A stretch of 64,000 bases of DNA from Paragorgia papillata. Taxonomy: Eukaryota > Cnidaria > Anthozoa > Scleralcyonacea > Coralliidae. The position numbers were made by a program, and so were the translations under genes. Below, piece by piece: positions 38,201 to 52,371 of this stretch (position 1 is its first letter; the number at the start of each line of letters is the position of its first letter). Under the pieces are notes generated by a model. It searched no databases and was not told where the DNA came from. It saw nothing but the letters and a program-made list of their open reading frames with translations. The stretch lies in assembly GCA_035771165.1 (NCBI GenBank), contig JAWNZC010000337.1:3801001-3865000 (forward strand). The letters are read 5' to 3'.

Positions 38201-41200
38201 AGCGGTTTATCATAAGAAAAGAAGAAAACACACACAAATGCCTACATTGACGTCATCCTCATTACCATTTTGGAAATACAAATCTCAATATATAACAACA
38301 AATAAAAATAGGTACGCAATGCGTAAATGTGACTACCGCTGTTAAGCACAGAAAGAGTTATACTGGCTGTTTCCAAAACAGCATATATTCAGCCTCGTAC
38401 CCAGGCGTCTTTGGGGAAGATACATTGAACGCGCGGGGACTTTTCCCCGGGCGCTCAGCGCAACTTCCCCAAAGACGCCTGGGTAGGAGGCTGGCATATA
38501 TTAGCATTATGAACATGCTCCCAAGTTTTATGTGAAGTGAACTTGTAAAATTCAGATTTTTGTACGAAGCCTGGATAGCTTGGTTCTTCTAGCTAGGATT
38601 TATCCACCAGATATAGTGGTGCTTTGAACAACCCAATTTAACTTTTATCCACTGAACAGCACTATCAGATACATAACTATTCAGTTGATAAAATTTTATA
38701 TTAGGTTGTTCAAAGCATGATTAGTGCTGTTCTTTAGCTAGGAATTATCAACTAGATAAGCCAAGATGGCTTTGTACAACTCACTCCAGATCATCAACAT
38801 TGTGTTCCAAAACAACATTTTACCTGTCATAAATATGCTGTCAGTGGCATTCAAGCGTAATGCACATCACTAACATTTTGTGATTCTGCTAGTATTTTAA
38901 ATAAGACAGTACAACAATACTCAGTATAGTAGTTTCAACAGATATATTTCTTCATTTCAAGGCTTTCAACATATTCAAGGATTTAAGTTTCCCAACAGCT
39001 CACAAATAGCTTTTCAACAATTTATCAAAATGTACAATTGAGTGACACTTAGATACCAGATCATAGAATATTTTAGTAGTTTCACAAGAGTCAGACTTCT
39101 GGTGTATCTACTATTCTGTGGTCAGACCGCTGTAGCAGCTCTGGTGTGCACAAACTTTGGTTTCTTAATTTCATTATACAAGATATTGAACATAATGAAC
39201 AACACCTAATTAACAAGTAAACAAAGCACCAAGTCAAGGTTTTGTAATGTCTATGTAACAGGCAACATATTTCATCCGCATAAATTTCTTATATACATGT
39301 ATATAGTGTAAATACAGGGCACTGTGATATATACTTCTCAAACTCATTAATAATTCATAAACCAAACACATAGGAAAATCATAAGCGAGACAAAGGCTTG
39401 ATATGTGATCAAACACTTGGATAGATAAGCCAACTTTTACCTCAAAGTTATCTTAAAATACTGATTCATTTGACAACTGATTCATTTCCTGATTTGTTTG
39501 ATCTTGAAACACTGGAAAGTTGTGTTTGATCTAATATCAAAACACCTAGCTCGAAGTTGATTAATAAAACACACTTCTCACTCTTAGTGAATGATATATA
39601 CATGTACATGCAGTAACATGAGTCATTGACAGTGAGCACAACACACAATTCAACCAAAATTAAACTTAAACTCATAAAGCGATTTTTAATATCATTATAA
39701 ATAATTTCTATCAAAGACTTTGGTGTACATTGACAATTTCTTCGATAAAAGAAGAAGAGCTTTGAAACAGGACACAGTTGAAGGCCCAACTTCTAGCGAA
39801 CTTTATAAGCTGAGTATTTCTTTACTAGGTTGGCTTTGAGATATTAAATTTGTTTCCGATCAAGTTAAACAACGTCACAGTTTTGAAACTATTTCTTACC
39901 TTGTATAAACTGATCAATGACAGAAACCGTTCCAAGAAGAAAAGATTTGCAATTGCAAAGTAATTCAATTTAGTTTATTCCCCACGAAAACAACTCGAGT
40001 ACTTCTCGAATACCTGACGATCAATGGCGATCTTCTCGACTATATGGCGTTCGTGTCGAGTATGACGTAAGTGAGGTCCAAGACAATCAAGCAAGCAAGC
40101 AAGCAAGCAACACGCCGACATAATGGCTCCCGCTGACAGGTCAGCGGTAGTCACAAAAATTCAAGTCAGAAAACATTTTGGCATTCAACTATTCACTTTA
40201 CATGGAATCCATATCAGTAATATCTTATTTGAGTTTACAGGCCCTTTAAACGGTAACCTACCTGAACAATTGAATCTTTTTCATTTTTCGCTCCATCGAT
40301 ATCCATTTTTTCCTCAGTAGGTTTGTCAGTGCCAAGGTTCAAAGATTTGCCATTCTCTTTTTTCAGTAAATTGTCACCCATCAATCCGTCAACATCAATA
40401 TCGTCTTGTTCCAGCTTCTTTTCTCTCAATGCATAGCTATGATCAGTGACGACAGTGCTAAGGTCTCCGAATTTCTTTTCACTACAAAAAAGAAACACTT
40501 ATAGGGGGTGGACAAATAAAAGTGGCCATCGTTGAAAGTATGATTAATGTGCATTATATAACTTTTATTAGAGTACAGAAAAATATGTAAAGTTATATAT
40601 TTTTAGAATGCATGCGTCAAGATCTGCTCAAATATGATATCAAATTCTAATTTTATCCATTGATTTAAAAAATATATTAATTTTTTATGATTTTCAAACT
40701 TGTAACAAATGAAGTGAAACTTAGTTCAACTTATTCCAATTGGTCTTCAAAATAATTAATGGAGTTTGTATACTATGAAAGTGTTATAACAGCAAAATAG
40801 TTATATAGATATTTTGTTGCCACTTCACTTGATTTCACTACAGCTTCACAGCGTGGCATGCTTTCAAAGTTAATATATTTTTTAAATCAATGGATAAAAT
40901 TAGAATTTGATATCAATTTGAGCAGATATTGACGCATGCATTCTAAAATATATAACTTTACATATTTTTCTTTTCTCAAATAATAGTTATTCCACATTAA
41001 CCATATTTTTAATGATGGCCACTTTTTTTTGTCCACCCCCTGTATATTGGTGAGACATACTGCGCATTTTTTAAATAACACTAGCAATTAACTCATCTTG
41101 CCCCGAAGAAAAGGGTTCCAAAAATATATGCTCTCCAATATTCTTCGCACAAAGGGTTGTGTTACGGTTAACAAAAGATAAAAAAGTTAAAAGAAAACAC

Positions 41201-42992
41201 GTAAAAGACTGCTCGTTGGTATCATTTTATCGCAAAAAAATATTGATCCCAAGACCTATTAGAGATATACAATATTAAACAAATCATAGTTAATAGAAAA
41301 TAAACATGGTTTGGAAATCCGGCAAACTTCAAAGCGGTTAACAATCAACCTACGATTATGTTAAAAGTAGGCTTCTTTTTCTTCTGGGGACTGGGGTAGA
41401 GAACGGAGAGAAAAAGAAGGGCCTGACACAAATATATTCATCGACCCATGTTCTTCGTCCAGAATCTGGACGAAACCCTGATTGGTTGAGAGACAAAAGC
41501 CGGAAATACATCAACGGAAATTAAGTAATTAACTAATTCGAAAATGGAAAGTTCTTCGTGGGAATTGCCGAGAAGCCGCCCAGACTCCGACTAGAAAGTT
41601 TGTGTTTTCTCAAATTTACAGTTAGCGTTTTCGCCATTTTCATGGACAAGAGCGATTAAAGAAGCTGAAGAAGGAACCTCCGCGTTTTTCCCGTAATACT
41701 ATGCGTGAAGGAAGAGCAAGAACTGTGCAATGTGCACTGAAAGCCAGCCTCTGTCAAAACAAAACACTGCATGGCCAGAAATCGAGGACATCCAGCGGCA
41801 GTGGCCTGTGGGCTCAGATTTAGATGGAAATATTAATTTGAAGATTCTGATGGCTAAATATCGATCATTTCGGCTATAAACAGAAGTCTATAACAATAAA
41901 TTAAAGTAGAGTTATTCGCTAAAATGTCTTATTGACTCATTTCTTACCCAAATATCAAATTACAAGGTTTAATAGTCTAGACAGGCATGTACACTCATAC
42001 TCACAATAATTGCCACATAAATTTCAGTTATTTTTCTGAATCCACAGTCGCATTTAATAATAATAACAGCGGTTAAGACCCTGGCAACCTAGCAACAGCT
42101 CCATAAGAAATAGCGGAAAAGAACCCGAAATTATCGAGCAATGCATTGCTTCTTCACGCCGAGTTCAGTATTTATCTCGGCGCTTGATGGATTAAATTAC
42201 AACCACTTGGCTGCACTAAAATCATACATTTTAAGGTGTTTGGGAGCCTATTAAACAACGAAAAAGTGGAACGAACAACTCCGCAAAACAAAGTAACGTT
42301 CATCCCGAGCAAATTCAGACGTTCGCATCGTGGACAAACAACACAGAAGCAGCCAAAATTGGAGCTCCAAAATAAGTGCTATGGCAGATTAATAGACTTT
42401 AAACAGCGAATAAGAGGTATGCTTACGAGGGGCTTGGGAACCTATTTAGGACGCTCCAAACTTAATAGAAATTGTAGTGCTCAACGATTGTTCAATTTGG
42501 TGAAGTTTTGGACGTTCGCATGTCGGAATTTACAATAGTAAATAACCGAAAATGATTGTTCTTTATATTTCCTTAAGCAATCTATTGAAGGACGCCATAT
42601 TGAATTAATTAAAAAGGGATTCAATGCGCATGCTTTGCCGTCTTGTCGTCTGACTACGGGAAGAAACAATTGCGCTTGAAAGTTCATTCTGATCGGAAAA
42701 GGCGGACGCAATGTCCGTAATTTATAGTCTACTGTTAATATTTAAACAGTACGGTTGAGTGATTGAACCCAATTGTTGCTATTGGATGATTGCTTCATTA
42801 TACAGAAAACACAATATGTTCAGTAACCGTGAAAGTGCACAAATTTCCATAAACCTGAACAAACCATGTATATCTTCTATTAACTATGAACAAACAAACA
42901 AACAAACAAACAAACAAACAAACAAACAAACAAACAAACAATAAGTAAATAGATGAATAAATATTTACTTATTTATATGTATTTATATGTAT

Positions 42993-43027
<35 letters not shown>

Positions 43028-46000
43028 TCTAAATATTTATTCATCTATTTACTTATTGTTTGTTTGTTTGTTTGTTTGTTTGTTTGTTTGTTTGTTTGTT
43101 TGTTTGTTTGTTCACAGTTAATAGAAGATACACATAGTTTGTTCAGGTTTATGGAAATTTGTGCACTTTCACGGTTACTGAACATATTGTGTTTTCTGTA
43201 TATAGGGTGCTGCATAAGCAGTGTGTAACAATTTATACAAAATCGTGAAGGCGGTGAACTGCAAAAGTTAAACGTTTAGAGAACGAAATACTTATGTTTT
43301 TTATCCGAAGCCTTTAATCACAATAACAAATATAACAGGAAAAACACTAACTTTGGTGTTTCGGGTACTTCAGTTATATCAATCCTCGGCTCCTGTTCGC
43401 TTTCTTTATCAGGCCAAACCAGGTCTTGCCATGGAAATATTGACTTCATTTCCTGAATAAAAAGTAACAAAATTAACTTAGTTTCATTTTATAGTGCTCA
43501 AAAAAGTGGCTTGTAAAGTTTTTTATATAATTACCATTTTAATATCATGAGATACATTCACATGCAAAATTTTAGAAAAAAAGTACTTATTTACTTAAAA
43601 AGTAAATATTTTCATGATTTGAGCACAACGTGTCCGATGCTTTTGTTTCTCTAATCACCGACTCACTGCGACAATTTCAACTGTCACGTCACATTCAAAA
43701 CATGATGCTATGCATGCCTTTAACCCTTTCCTTACTAGAGTTCTTCTCTTGACGAGTAAAATCGTCTGGCGTTAGCCAGAGTAAAATACTAACAGGCCAC
43801 CACAGTAGAGAAAGGATTAACCGCATCAGAAAACCAACAGTATCGACCATTTTATTGCACAAAATATCGAAAGACAAATAAAAAATCATTTACAGTAATT
43901 TAGCTGATTATGTGTGGACCTTTGACTTTAAGGTTCAATGGTCTTGAAGAAACTCGCCGCCAGAAAGACTCCATCAGGCATTTGCCACCTCGAGTAGTAC
44001 AGATCCGTCATTTTAGCCACTTTGCTCATAAGGGATCGGTCATTAAATATGGGGGGAGGGCTGGAGGAGAAATTAGGGGAGGGGCGAGATTTTTCTGTAT
44101 TGTGAAGGGGGGGGTTGCAAAAAAAAATTATGAAAAAGGGGGGTCCTTTTTTTCAACAGGATGCAGAAGGATGGACACTTCTTACTAACATTTCAATATA
44201 TTTAATATAATAACTGACTTTCATAATGAATAATACACCAACTATAAACATAAAACATAGGTAGATTAACACCATAAGAAAAATCATGAAAAATATGTTA
44301 AAAGTATTTTTATGAAATGATGAAAATGATTTTTAAACTGAAACTTACTGGTAATCTGAACTTTTTTATACATATACTTTTAATATATATATATAAGCGG
44401 TAAAGAAAAATGTTTCAAAAAGAGCTGCTAAGAAATAAGTTAAGACTAACTTAAGGCATTTTCAATATAATTTATTTTTTTTTGGGGGGGGGGGGCTTGA
44501 AATTGTTAAAAGTTTTAACGGGAGGCATTAAAATTAATATTCATACAAATGGGGGGGGGCTGGAAATTTTTCCAAAAAAACTAATTTCTCCTCCAGAGAC
44601 CCCCACCCTCCCCCCCCCCCTCCATATTTAATGACCGGTCCCTAAGTGTGTAGAAAGAATAACTTGGCAATGGAAATATTGTGATATTAATCCAAACCTT
44701 TACCTTTTCAAATACGACAATTAGACTGGAAAGGCCTTTGTAAACATCCTCGTTTCCAATCAATGCCACTTTAGCCTGATCAAGTATAGCTAGGAGATCC
44801 TTAGTGAAGTGATCCTAAACAAAAAGTAACCGTACTCCATATATAATACCGTAACAAAATACCAATACATATTTCGTAGCAATGGCTTAATGCTCCTCTG
44901 TTGCAACCTCGTACCCAAGGTCTTATCTCCGCTCCCCCGCCCCCGCCCATCGCTGCGAAAAGACCCTGTTCCAGGCTGGTCACGTGCTGCCCAAAATATG
45001 GGCAGTACAACATAAATTTAGTGTGGGTAGGGTGGTACAAAAAACTTTCTCGACTTCCGGAGTAGTGTTTATACAAAACGCAAAACATCTGGCCAGATGA
45101 AATGTCAACGACTCACGAAAGGTGCACAACGGCTTGGAGAAACAATCCGAAACGAGATATAATTTAATAAGAATGCCAAAGTCTCAAAGATCAATATTTT
45201 GCTGGCTTTGTAACGCTGGCGACATGTGTTATTGATGGGAGAATATTCGTTTTAAGCATTCGAATCGCGAGGCTTTTAACTGGACGTATACACTTAAATA
45301 TAACGGCAGCTTTCGCGTGTGGTATTCAACAACGTACAGGTGAAACACATACGTATTTTATTGTTTATATTGAGAGTTTGAAACAGTCTTCCATTTCATT
45401 ATCAACATTTCATTATGCACCCAGGTTGACGATTAATAAACACAGCGATTTATTACAAACTAAAAACAATAGCTGGCAAAACAACTTGTTTCAATTTTAA
45501 AATCGTGTCACCGGTTTAACCATTCATTTCAAAACCTAATACCAGAAAGCACGACAAGATAGGTATACATGCATTTCTTCGACTATTCCAGCGAGGTCAA
45601 GCATTGATACGCAGGGGACCTTCCACAGTCGAAAATTTTGATAGACGACACGTGACCAGCCTGGACCGGGTCTTTTCGCAGCGTTGGGCGGGGGCGGGGG
45701 CGGGGAAGCGGAGATAAGACCCTGGGTACGAGGTTGCTCTGTATGACACCTAATAATTTTAAATTTATTAGAATTGAATATCCAAGAGCTGTGTCTTTAG
45801 GTTCATCCCCAGGCAGGGCCGTCGAGAGCCGAGATGGGCCCTGAGTCAAACGTTGGAGCCCCCCCCCCCGAAATCAATGTTTTAATACCATCATCATTAT
45901 CGAGTACTCCATTAAACGCTGATCTTTGCATCAGAAATAAAATACCATTTGAAAATTAGTAATGTAACTCCTCGAAACTTGAATTTATCTTGTCTACTCT

Positions 46001-49000
46001 TTGCCAGAGACTTGTAAGTTTTACTTTTCTTATGTTTATTTATAGCACAATAATATACTTCTTGGACTAACATGTTACGGGCCTCTATTTGCCCCAGGCC
46101 CCGAGGTAATTACCCCCCCCCCCCCCCCCCCCCCCCCATTTGCTACTGTCCCCAGGCACCTAAATTTAAGAAAAAAGACGTCGCTGCGTCCTTTGCAAAC
46201 AGCACAGATTTCCCGTAACACATTCCCGAATAATCCAACCGTTTCAATATCGATTAAGGTTTTAAGCCGGTTTTCCACTGGCTTTTGTCGCGCGAAGCGA
46301 CCTTTTTCTTTTGTCTTATGAGTTCTCGAGTGGAACTAATTAGAAATATATTCCAATCTATTCAATTTTGACAATAGAAACGTCGCTTCGCTCGACAAAA
46401 TTCGCCAGTGGAAAACCGGCTTTAAGGCCCGTTGACACGTGCTATTTTTGATGCGACAAAGACGCTGTTACACGGTGCAATGGCCAAAATCGTTGCGAGA
46501 CAAGTTGCAACAATCGTTGCACAAAGTAGAATAAGGTTCTACTTTCTATTGCACCCTTTCAGCAACTTGTCTCGCAATATTTTGTTATGATTTGGCACTC
46601 AATCGAGCCTCTCCCAAGTCGACCCACTTTTATCGAAATCCAAATCATTGGAAAATTGCATAAACGCGTTGCAGCGTGTAACACCCCCTGTCTTGCAACT
46701 GCAATGCTGCATGAGTCATCATTGCGAGACAAGTTGCATGAAAAATTGCACCGTGTAACAGGGCCTTAAATATCACCAACTTCTGGCTTAGATGCAGGAT
46801 AAACAATTACGAGAGCAGAAAAATGAGGAAGATAAAACCATGGCACAATCCGCGGACTGTTTCTCTACTTAATGCATGCATCTAAATCAGACGTTGGTTA
46901 TATCTATCGCATCAAAAATCGCACGTGTAAACGGGCTTTTGAACAGAGTGAAAGCTACCGACTGTGACTTACATTAATGATTTAATCAACTATCGTCATA
47001 GAAATATCTCACCACTTCAATTCATAATAAATCAAGTAAATGATACGTTTTTCTATAAGGTAAATACTATAGTAGTTCTTACAAAAGATGCTGTAAAAAG
47101 CGGTTGTTATTTTAAGAGAGAACAGCTCTATAAACTATTATGTTTTAAACTTACAACACAGTCGTATTGTTTTTCCTTCACTTTATTCTGCATATCATCA
47201 AGATCTTTTGGATGACCATTCTGCGTCACTATCTAAACACATATTACAAATTAAGCAATTTAATCAATCAATCAATAAATAAATTTATTCAAGGTACCGA
47301 ATACACAAAAGAAAAGGATATATACATAAACTATGAAAATAATATATAAAAAAATGTATCAAAGTCCTTGCGTGAGATTCAGGAGGTTAGTCCTACAGGG
47401 ACCGCGGAGCAATTGCCCCCACCCCACTTTTTTTCCTGATATTAATTTTCTTAAATTGGGTATACAGTGCTTCTTTATAATATTTTTCAGTTGACATTAC
47501 TCAAAAAGAAAATGTGGATCTAAAAAGTTTGAAATGCGTACTAACTTTGCCGCAAACAACTGATTTACAATCAAATAGCACACATTGTCTTTAGACTTCG
47601 TGCAACGCACGTGCTCAATGTCATTCATTCATGCTTTGTAAAATAAAATTGAAATAGTACGAAATTCAACATCTTTTTCTGCACCTCTGCACACCCCCCC
47701 AATCTTCGCCACTTGAAATCACCCCCCCCCCCCGTAAAAAGTGCTCCGCGGCCCCTGCCCTATAATGAGATCCCCTAAATTAAGATCACTCACTAAACAT
47801 CCACACTATATAAAAATAGAGAAATTATAAAGATCTATACAGCAAATTTTCAGCAAACATTCGTAAATATCACTAGGAAAAAATAATGACGTAGAACTAT
47901 GTAATACCTCCTCAAAATATTTCTGAAGTGCTTTATAGTGCGTAGAGCCCGTTAGGATATCGAGGATCTATAAAGAAAAAAAGAAGAATGAAGTAAAATA
48001 AAGTGAAGTAAAATAAAGTGAAGTGAAGTAAAGTGGAGTGAGGTGAAGTGGAGTGAGATGAAGGGACGTGAAGTGAAGTAAAATAAAGTGAAGTGAAGTA
48101 AAGTGGAGTGAGGTGAAGTGGAGTGAGATGAAGGGACGTGAAGTGAAGTAAAATGAAGTGAAGTAAAGTAAAGTGGAGTGAGGTGAAGTGGAGTGAGATG
48201 AAGGGACGTGAAGTGAAGTAAAATAAAGTGAAGTAAAGTAAAGTGGAGTGAGGTGAAGTGGAGTGAGATGAAGGGACGTGAAGTGAAGTAAAATGAAGTG
48301 AAGTAAAATAAAGTGGAGTGAGGTGAAGTGGAGTGAGATGAAGGGACGTGAAGTGAAGTAAAATGAAGTGAAGTAAAGTAAAGTGGAGTGAGGTGAAGTG
48401 GGGTGAGATGAAGGGACGTGAAGTGAAGTAAAATGAAGTGAAGTAAAGTAATGTGGAGTGAGGTGAAGTGGAGTGAGATGAAGGGACGTGAAGTGAAGTA
48501 AAATGAAGTGAAGTAAAGTAAAGTGGAGTGAGGTGAAGTGGAGTGAGATGAAGGGACGTGAAGTGAAGTAAAATAAAGTGAAGTAAAGTAAAGTGGAGTG
48601 AGGTGAAGTGGAGTGAGATGAAGGGACGTGAAGTGAAGTAAAATGAAGTGAAGTAAAGTGGAGTGAGGTGAAGTGGAGTGAGATGAAGGGACGTGAAGTG
48701 AAGTAAAATGAAGTGAAGTAAAGTAAAGTGGAGTGAGGTGAAGTGGAGTGAGATGAAGGGACGTGAAGTGAAGTAAAATAAAGTGAAGTAAAGTAAAGTG
48801 GAGTGAGGTGAAGTGGAGTGAGATGAAGGGACGTGAAGTGAAGTAAAATGAAGTGAAGTAAAGTAAAGTGGAGTGAGGTGAAGTGGAGTGAGATGAAGGG
48901 ACGTGAAGTGAAGTAAAATGAAGTGAAGTAAAGTAAAGTAAAATAAAATGAAATAAAGTGAAGTAAAATGAAACAAAGTGAAGTGAAATAAAGTAAAGTG

Positions 49001-49681
49001 AAGTAAAGTGAAGTAAAGTGGAGTGAAGTAAAGTGCAGTGAGATGAAAGAAAGTGAGGTGAAGTGGAGTGAGATGAAGGGACGTGAAGTGAAGTGGAGTG
49101 AGATGAAGGGACGTGAAGTGAAGTAAAATGAAGTGAAGTAAAGTGGAGTGAAGTAAAGTGCAGTGAGATGAGATGAAGGAAAGTGAGGTGAAGTGGAGTG
49201 AGATGAAGGGACGTGAAGTGAAGTAAAATGAAGTGAAGTAAAGTGGAGTGAAGTAAAGTGCAGTGAGATGAGATGAAGGAAAGTGAGGTGAAGTGAGATG
49301 AAGGGACGTGAAGTGAAGTGGAGTGAAGTGAAGTGAGATGAAGGGAAGTGAAGGGAACTGATGGGAAGTGGAGTGAGATGAAAGGAAGTGAAGGGAATGA
49401 AACAACAAAAGCGACAAAAAGCAAAAATAAATAAAAAGGTTAAAGAAAAAACGAAATAACGTAGAAAGATTACGTAAACATATCCAGCTTGTATTTCCTG
49501 TTGAACAGAATCCAGCCACTCTGGATATTCTTCGTCGCTGCACGACTTGCACGAATATTGAAGAGAGTCTTCAGGCATAACAGCCAAGCACTGGTACTCA
49601 TCGTCCGTTAACCCCTAGAGTGACCAAAAAAAGAGAATGAAATATAAAGCAAACATCCAGTACAAAATAATAATAATAGTA

Positions 49682-49716
<35 letters not shown>

Positions 49717-52340
49717 TAATAATAATAACAGTAATATATCAAGTACAGCTAGGAAATCCTTAGTGAAGCGATGTCACGGAATTCAACGCAAGCAACGCAA
49801 CGCAACACACCTCACCTCACTTTACCACACCACAACACACCTCACCACCACACCACACCACACCACACCACGACACAACACAGCATAACAAACAGCACAA
49901 TACCTGACACGAAGCATGAATCCAGTGATCACATGCAACGCATTGCATCATTTTGGAATCAAAATCTTCATCGGAATAACATTTGTTACACAGGGGGCAA
50001 TAATTGCCCAAGTCCCAATTCTTTCCACATGTTGCACACATGCTGAAACCATGGGTCCACTGATCTTCAGCTGAATCACCAGCTGTTGTTCGTTTACATT
50101 TTGAACAACTGACACAACGAGCACATAACTAAGAGAAAAAAACATGACTATATAAAAAATAGTAGAGGGGTATTTATAGTTAAGCTTTAAAAGCGATGTC
50201 GAAGATATTGGAGTTTAAATCTGACCAATATGATTTAGGCCTTAGTTTTTTTGGCAACCATGCTAAATGTTGGTGTACCCAAGCGATCATCCTTGTTCCC
50301 AGGGCCTCCTCGGTACACTGGAAAATCGGAGGCCCTGGTCAGATGAAAACGATTGAAGCGTGTGATTGGCTGGACGAAGATTATTGTCGAAAACAGGAAG
50401 TGAGCATATATAATTTCAACTGTCAAACAACGCTGTGAATAGAGTGACGCCCAGATAATAACGAAAAAGTCTACGAATAAGCAAACAAAATAGGATCCCT
50501 AAAGCGAGTCGGAACTGCGATGACTTTCATCATTTAACTCTCAAGATCGAACGATTTTAGACATAGCATGACTCGATGACTCATTCGTCGGCGACGCCAA
50601 ATTATGTTCGTAAACAACCTACCTTTGAATAGCATTTCGGTAAGCGTGCTATTTTGTCCAGCGGGAAGAACAGTAAACACCAAACCTTTCGGACGTCATA
50701 ATAAAGCAACTTTTCTTCAAATAGCCGAGTGTCTCGTTTGTTTCGTTATATTATGTCCATGTTCGCACGCAAGGCGATGTGATATATTTAATGACTCAAT
50801 GTCCTAGAATCTAGGACATCCGGTTTTCATCTGATCAGGGCCTCCGATTTTCCAGTGTACCGAGGAGGCCCTGGGAACGAGGATGCCCAAGCGATCAAAG
50901 GCGTAGTGGATATTTGACATTCTAGTTTTTGTGAGATGTGGCGAGACGAGAGAACGCCCTGACAAAGGCTGGAGATCACGTAACAAAATATTCCAATATG
51001 TGTGGAAAATTTTTCCCGCCAGTTGAAAACATTGATTCCGTGCAAACGAACTGTGAAAAGCAGACAAAGATTTTACTTTTACAGACTCTTTGATCCTGCA
51101 AGCATGCTGAACTCACAGGAAAATCTTCCAAATCAGTGCATCAAAAAATGTATAACGTGCTCCCACCAAATTTCAGTCCTTGTCAGGGCGTTCTCTTACC
51201 TCGTTGCCTCTTCTCACCAGCGGCCTGGGGACGAGGTTGGTTTCCTTATAGTTCAGTTACCAAACACTCTATCACGAACTCCCAAATTTTGGCTCTCGCT
51301 ACATTTTTGCTTGCTCTATGCGCAACATAGAAAATATTACACTAAAGTGAGCTGGAAAACCTTATCTTAGTGAACACCGCTGCCAAACATTTTGCGCATG
51401 CGCGACGTCCGCGCTCGCACCTCAAAAACAGAGCGGGAAAACACTGAAATATTTGGACTGGTCCGAGAGTCCGACACAAAAGTTAAAATTATAAGCATAC
51501 TACCAAAAAGATAAAGTAGGTAATTTGTACAATTACATGGTAATTTTCATGACCCTTTTTTTACAAAACAAATGAATAGTCGAGTCTTACTTAGTCTTCA
51601 CTGTCTGGTTGTTGTTGCCACGGCTAGTTCCCACTTCTCTTGCAATGTTTACTCTAGCAAATTCACGCATGCGCAAACGTTTGGCAGCGGTGTTACGTGT
51701 TATCTTAGTGTAGGTCAAAAAATCGTGTTCTTACCCAGACTTCTTCTTCGTCAACTTGGGGCTCGGTTGGATAATTCGGTCCTAAACATTCGACGTGATA
51801 ACATCGCTGGCATTTGTCGCACATCAGGAGCTGAAAAATAATACACGAAAAAGTCACATCAAGCTTTAGATTTAAGGTGGAAGGGGGGGGGGGGGGGGTG
51901 AATACAGTCCGTTTAGCGCATGTTCATAGGATTGCTTACGTTTTGATTTGAGTCCTTATAATTTTGATATTTTCATAAAAATTAATAACATTTTGAGAAA
52001 ACTCATGGAGTCAAGACTTTCCGCAGATTCTCCGGTTTCCAGCAACGTAAAAATCAAGCAAACTACAGAAACTTCCTGATCTGAGTGTCTTCAGATTGTG
52101 TTCTCTCCATCACCGAAAAGTTTCAAATAAACTTACCTTTAGAGAACCTTAGAGACATCTCTGGTGGTAGAAGTAAGGGTTATTGAACCGACCGAGGTCA
52201 ATTAGTTGTTTTATAAACCCAGGGCGTAAACTTTCTTATTAGCCGATAAAGGAGGTTTTCTCTTGGGATATTCATTTGACGTAAGTAATTGGCAAGAGTG
52301 CTGTATATAGGTTATAGCACCGATTTTCGTGATATTCGTG

Positions 52341-52371
<31 letters not shown>

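Noticed and set aside
47933..49587. Three minus-strand ORFs of 490-539 codons rich in FTSLHF repeats
   Set aside because: They lie in the 70-bp minisatellite, are open in all three frames only because the repeat lacks stop codons, and flank real KMT2A exons.
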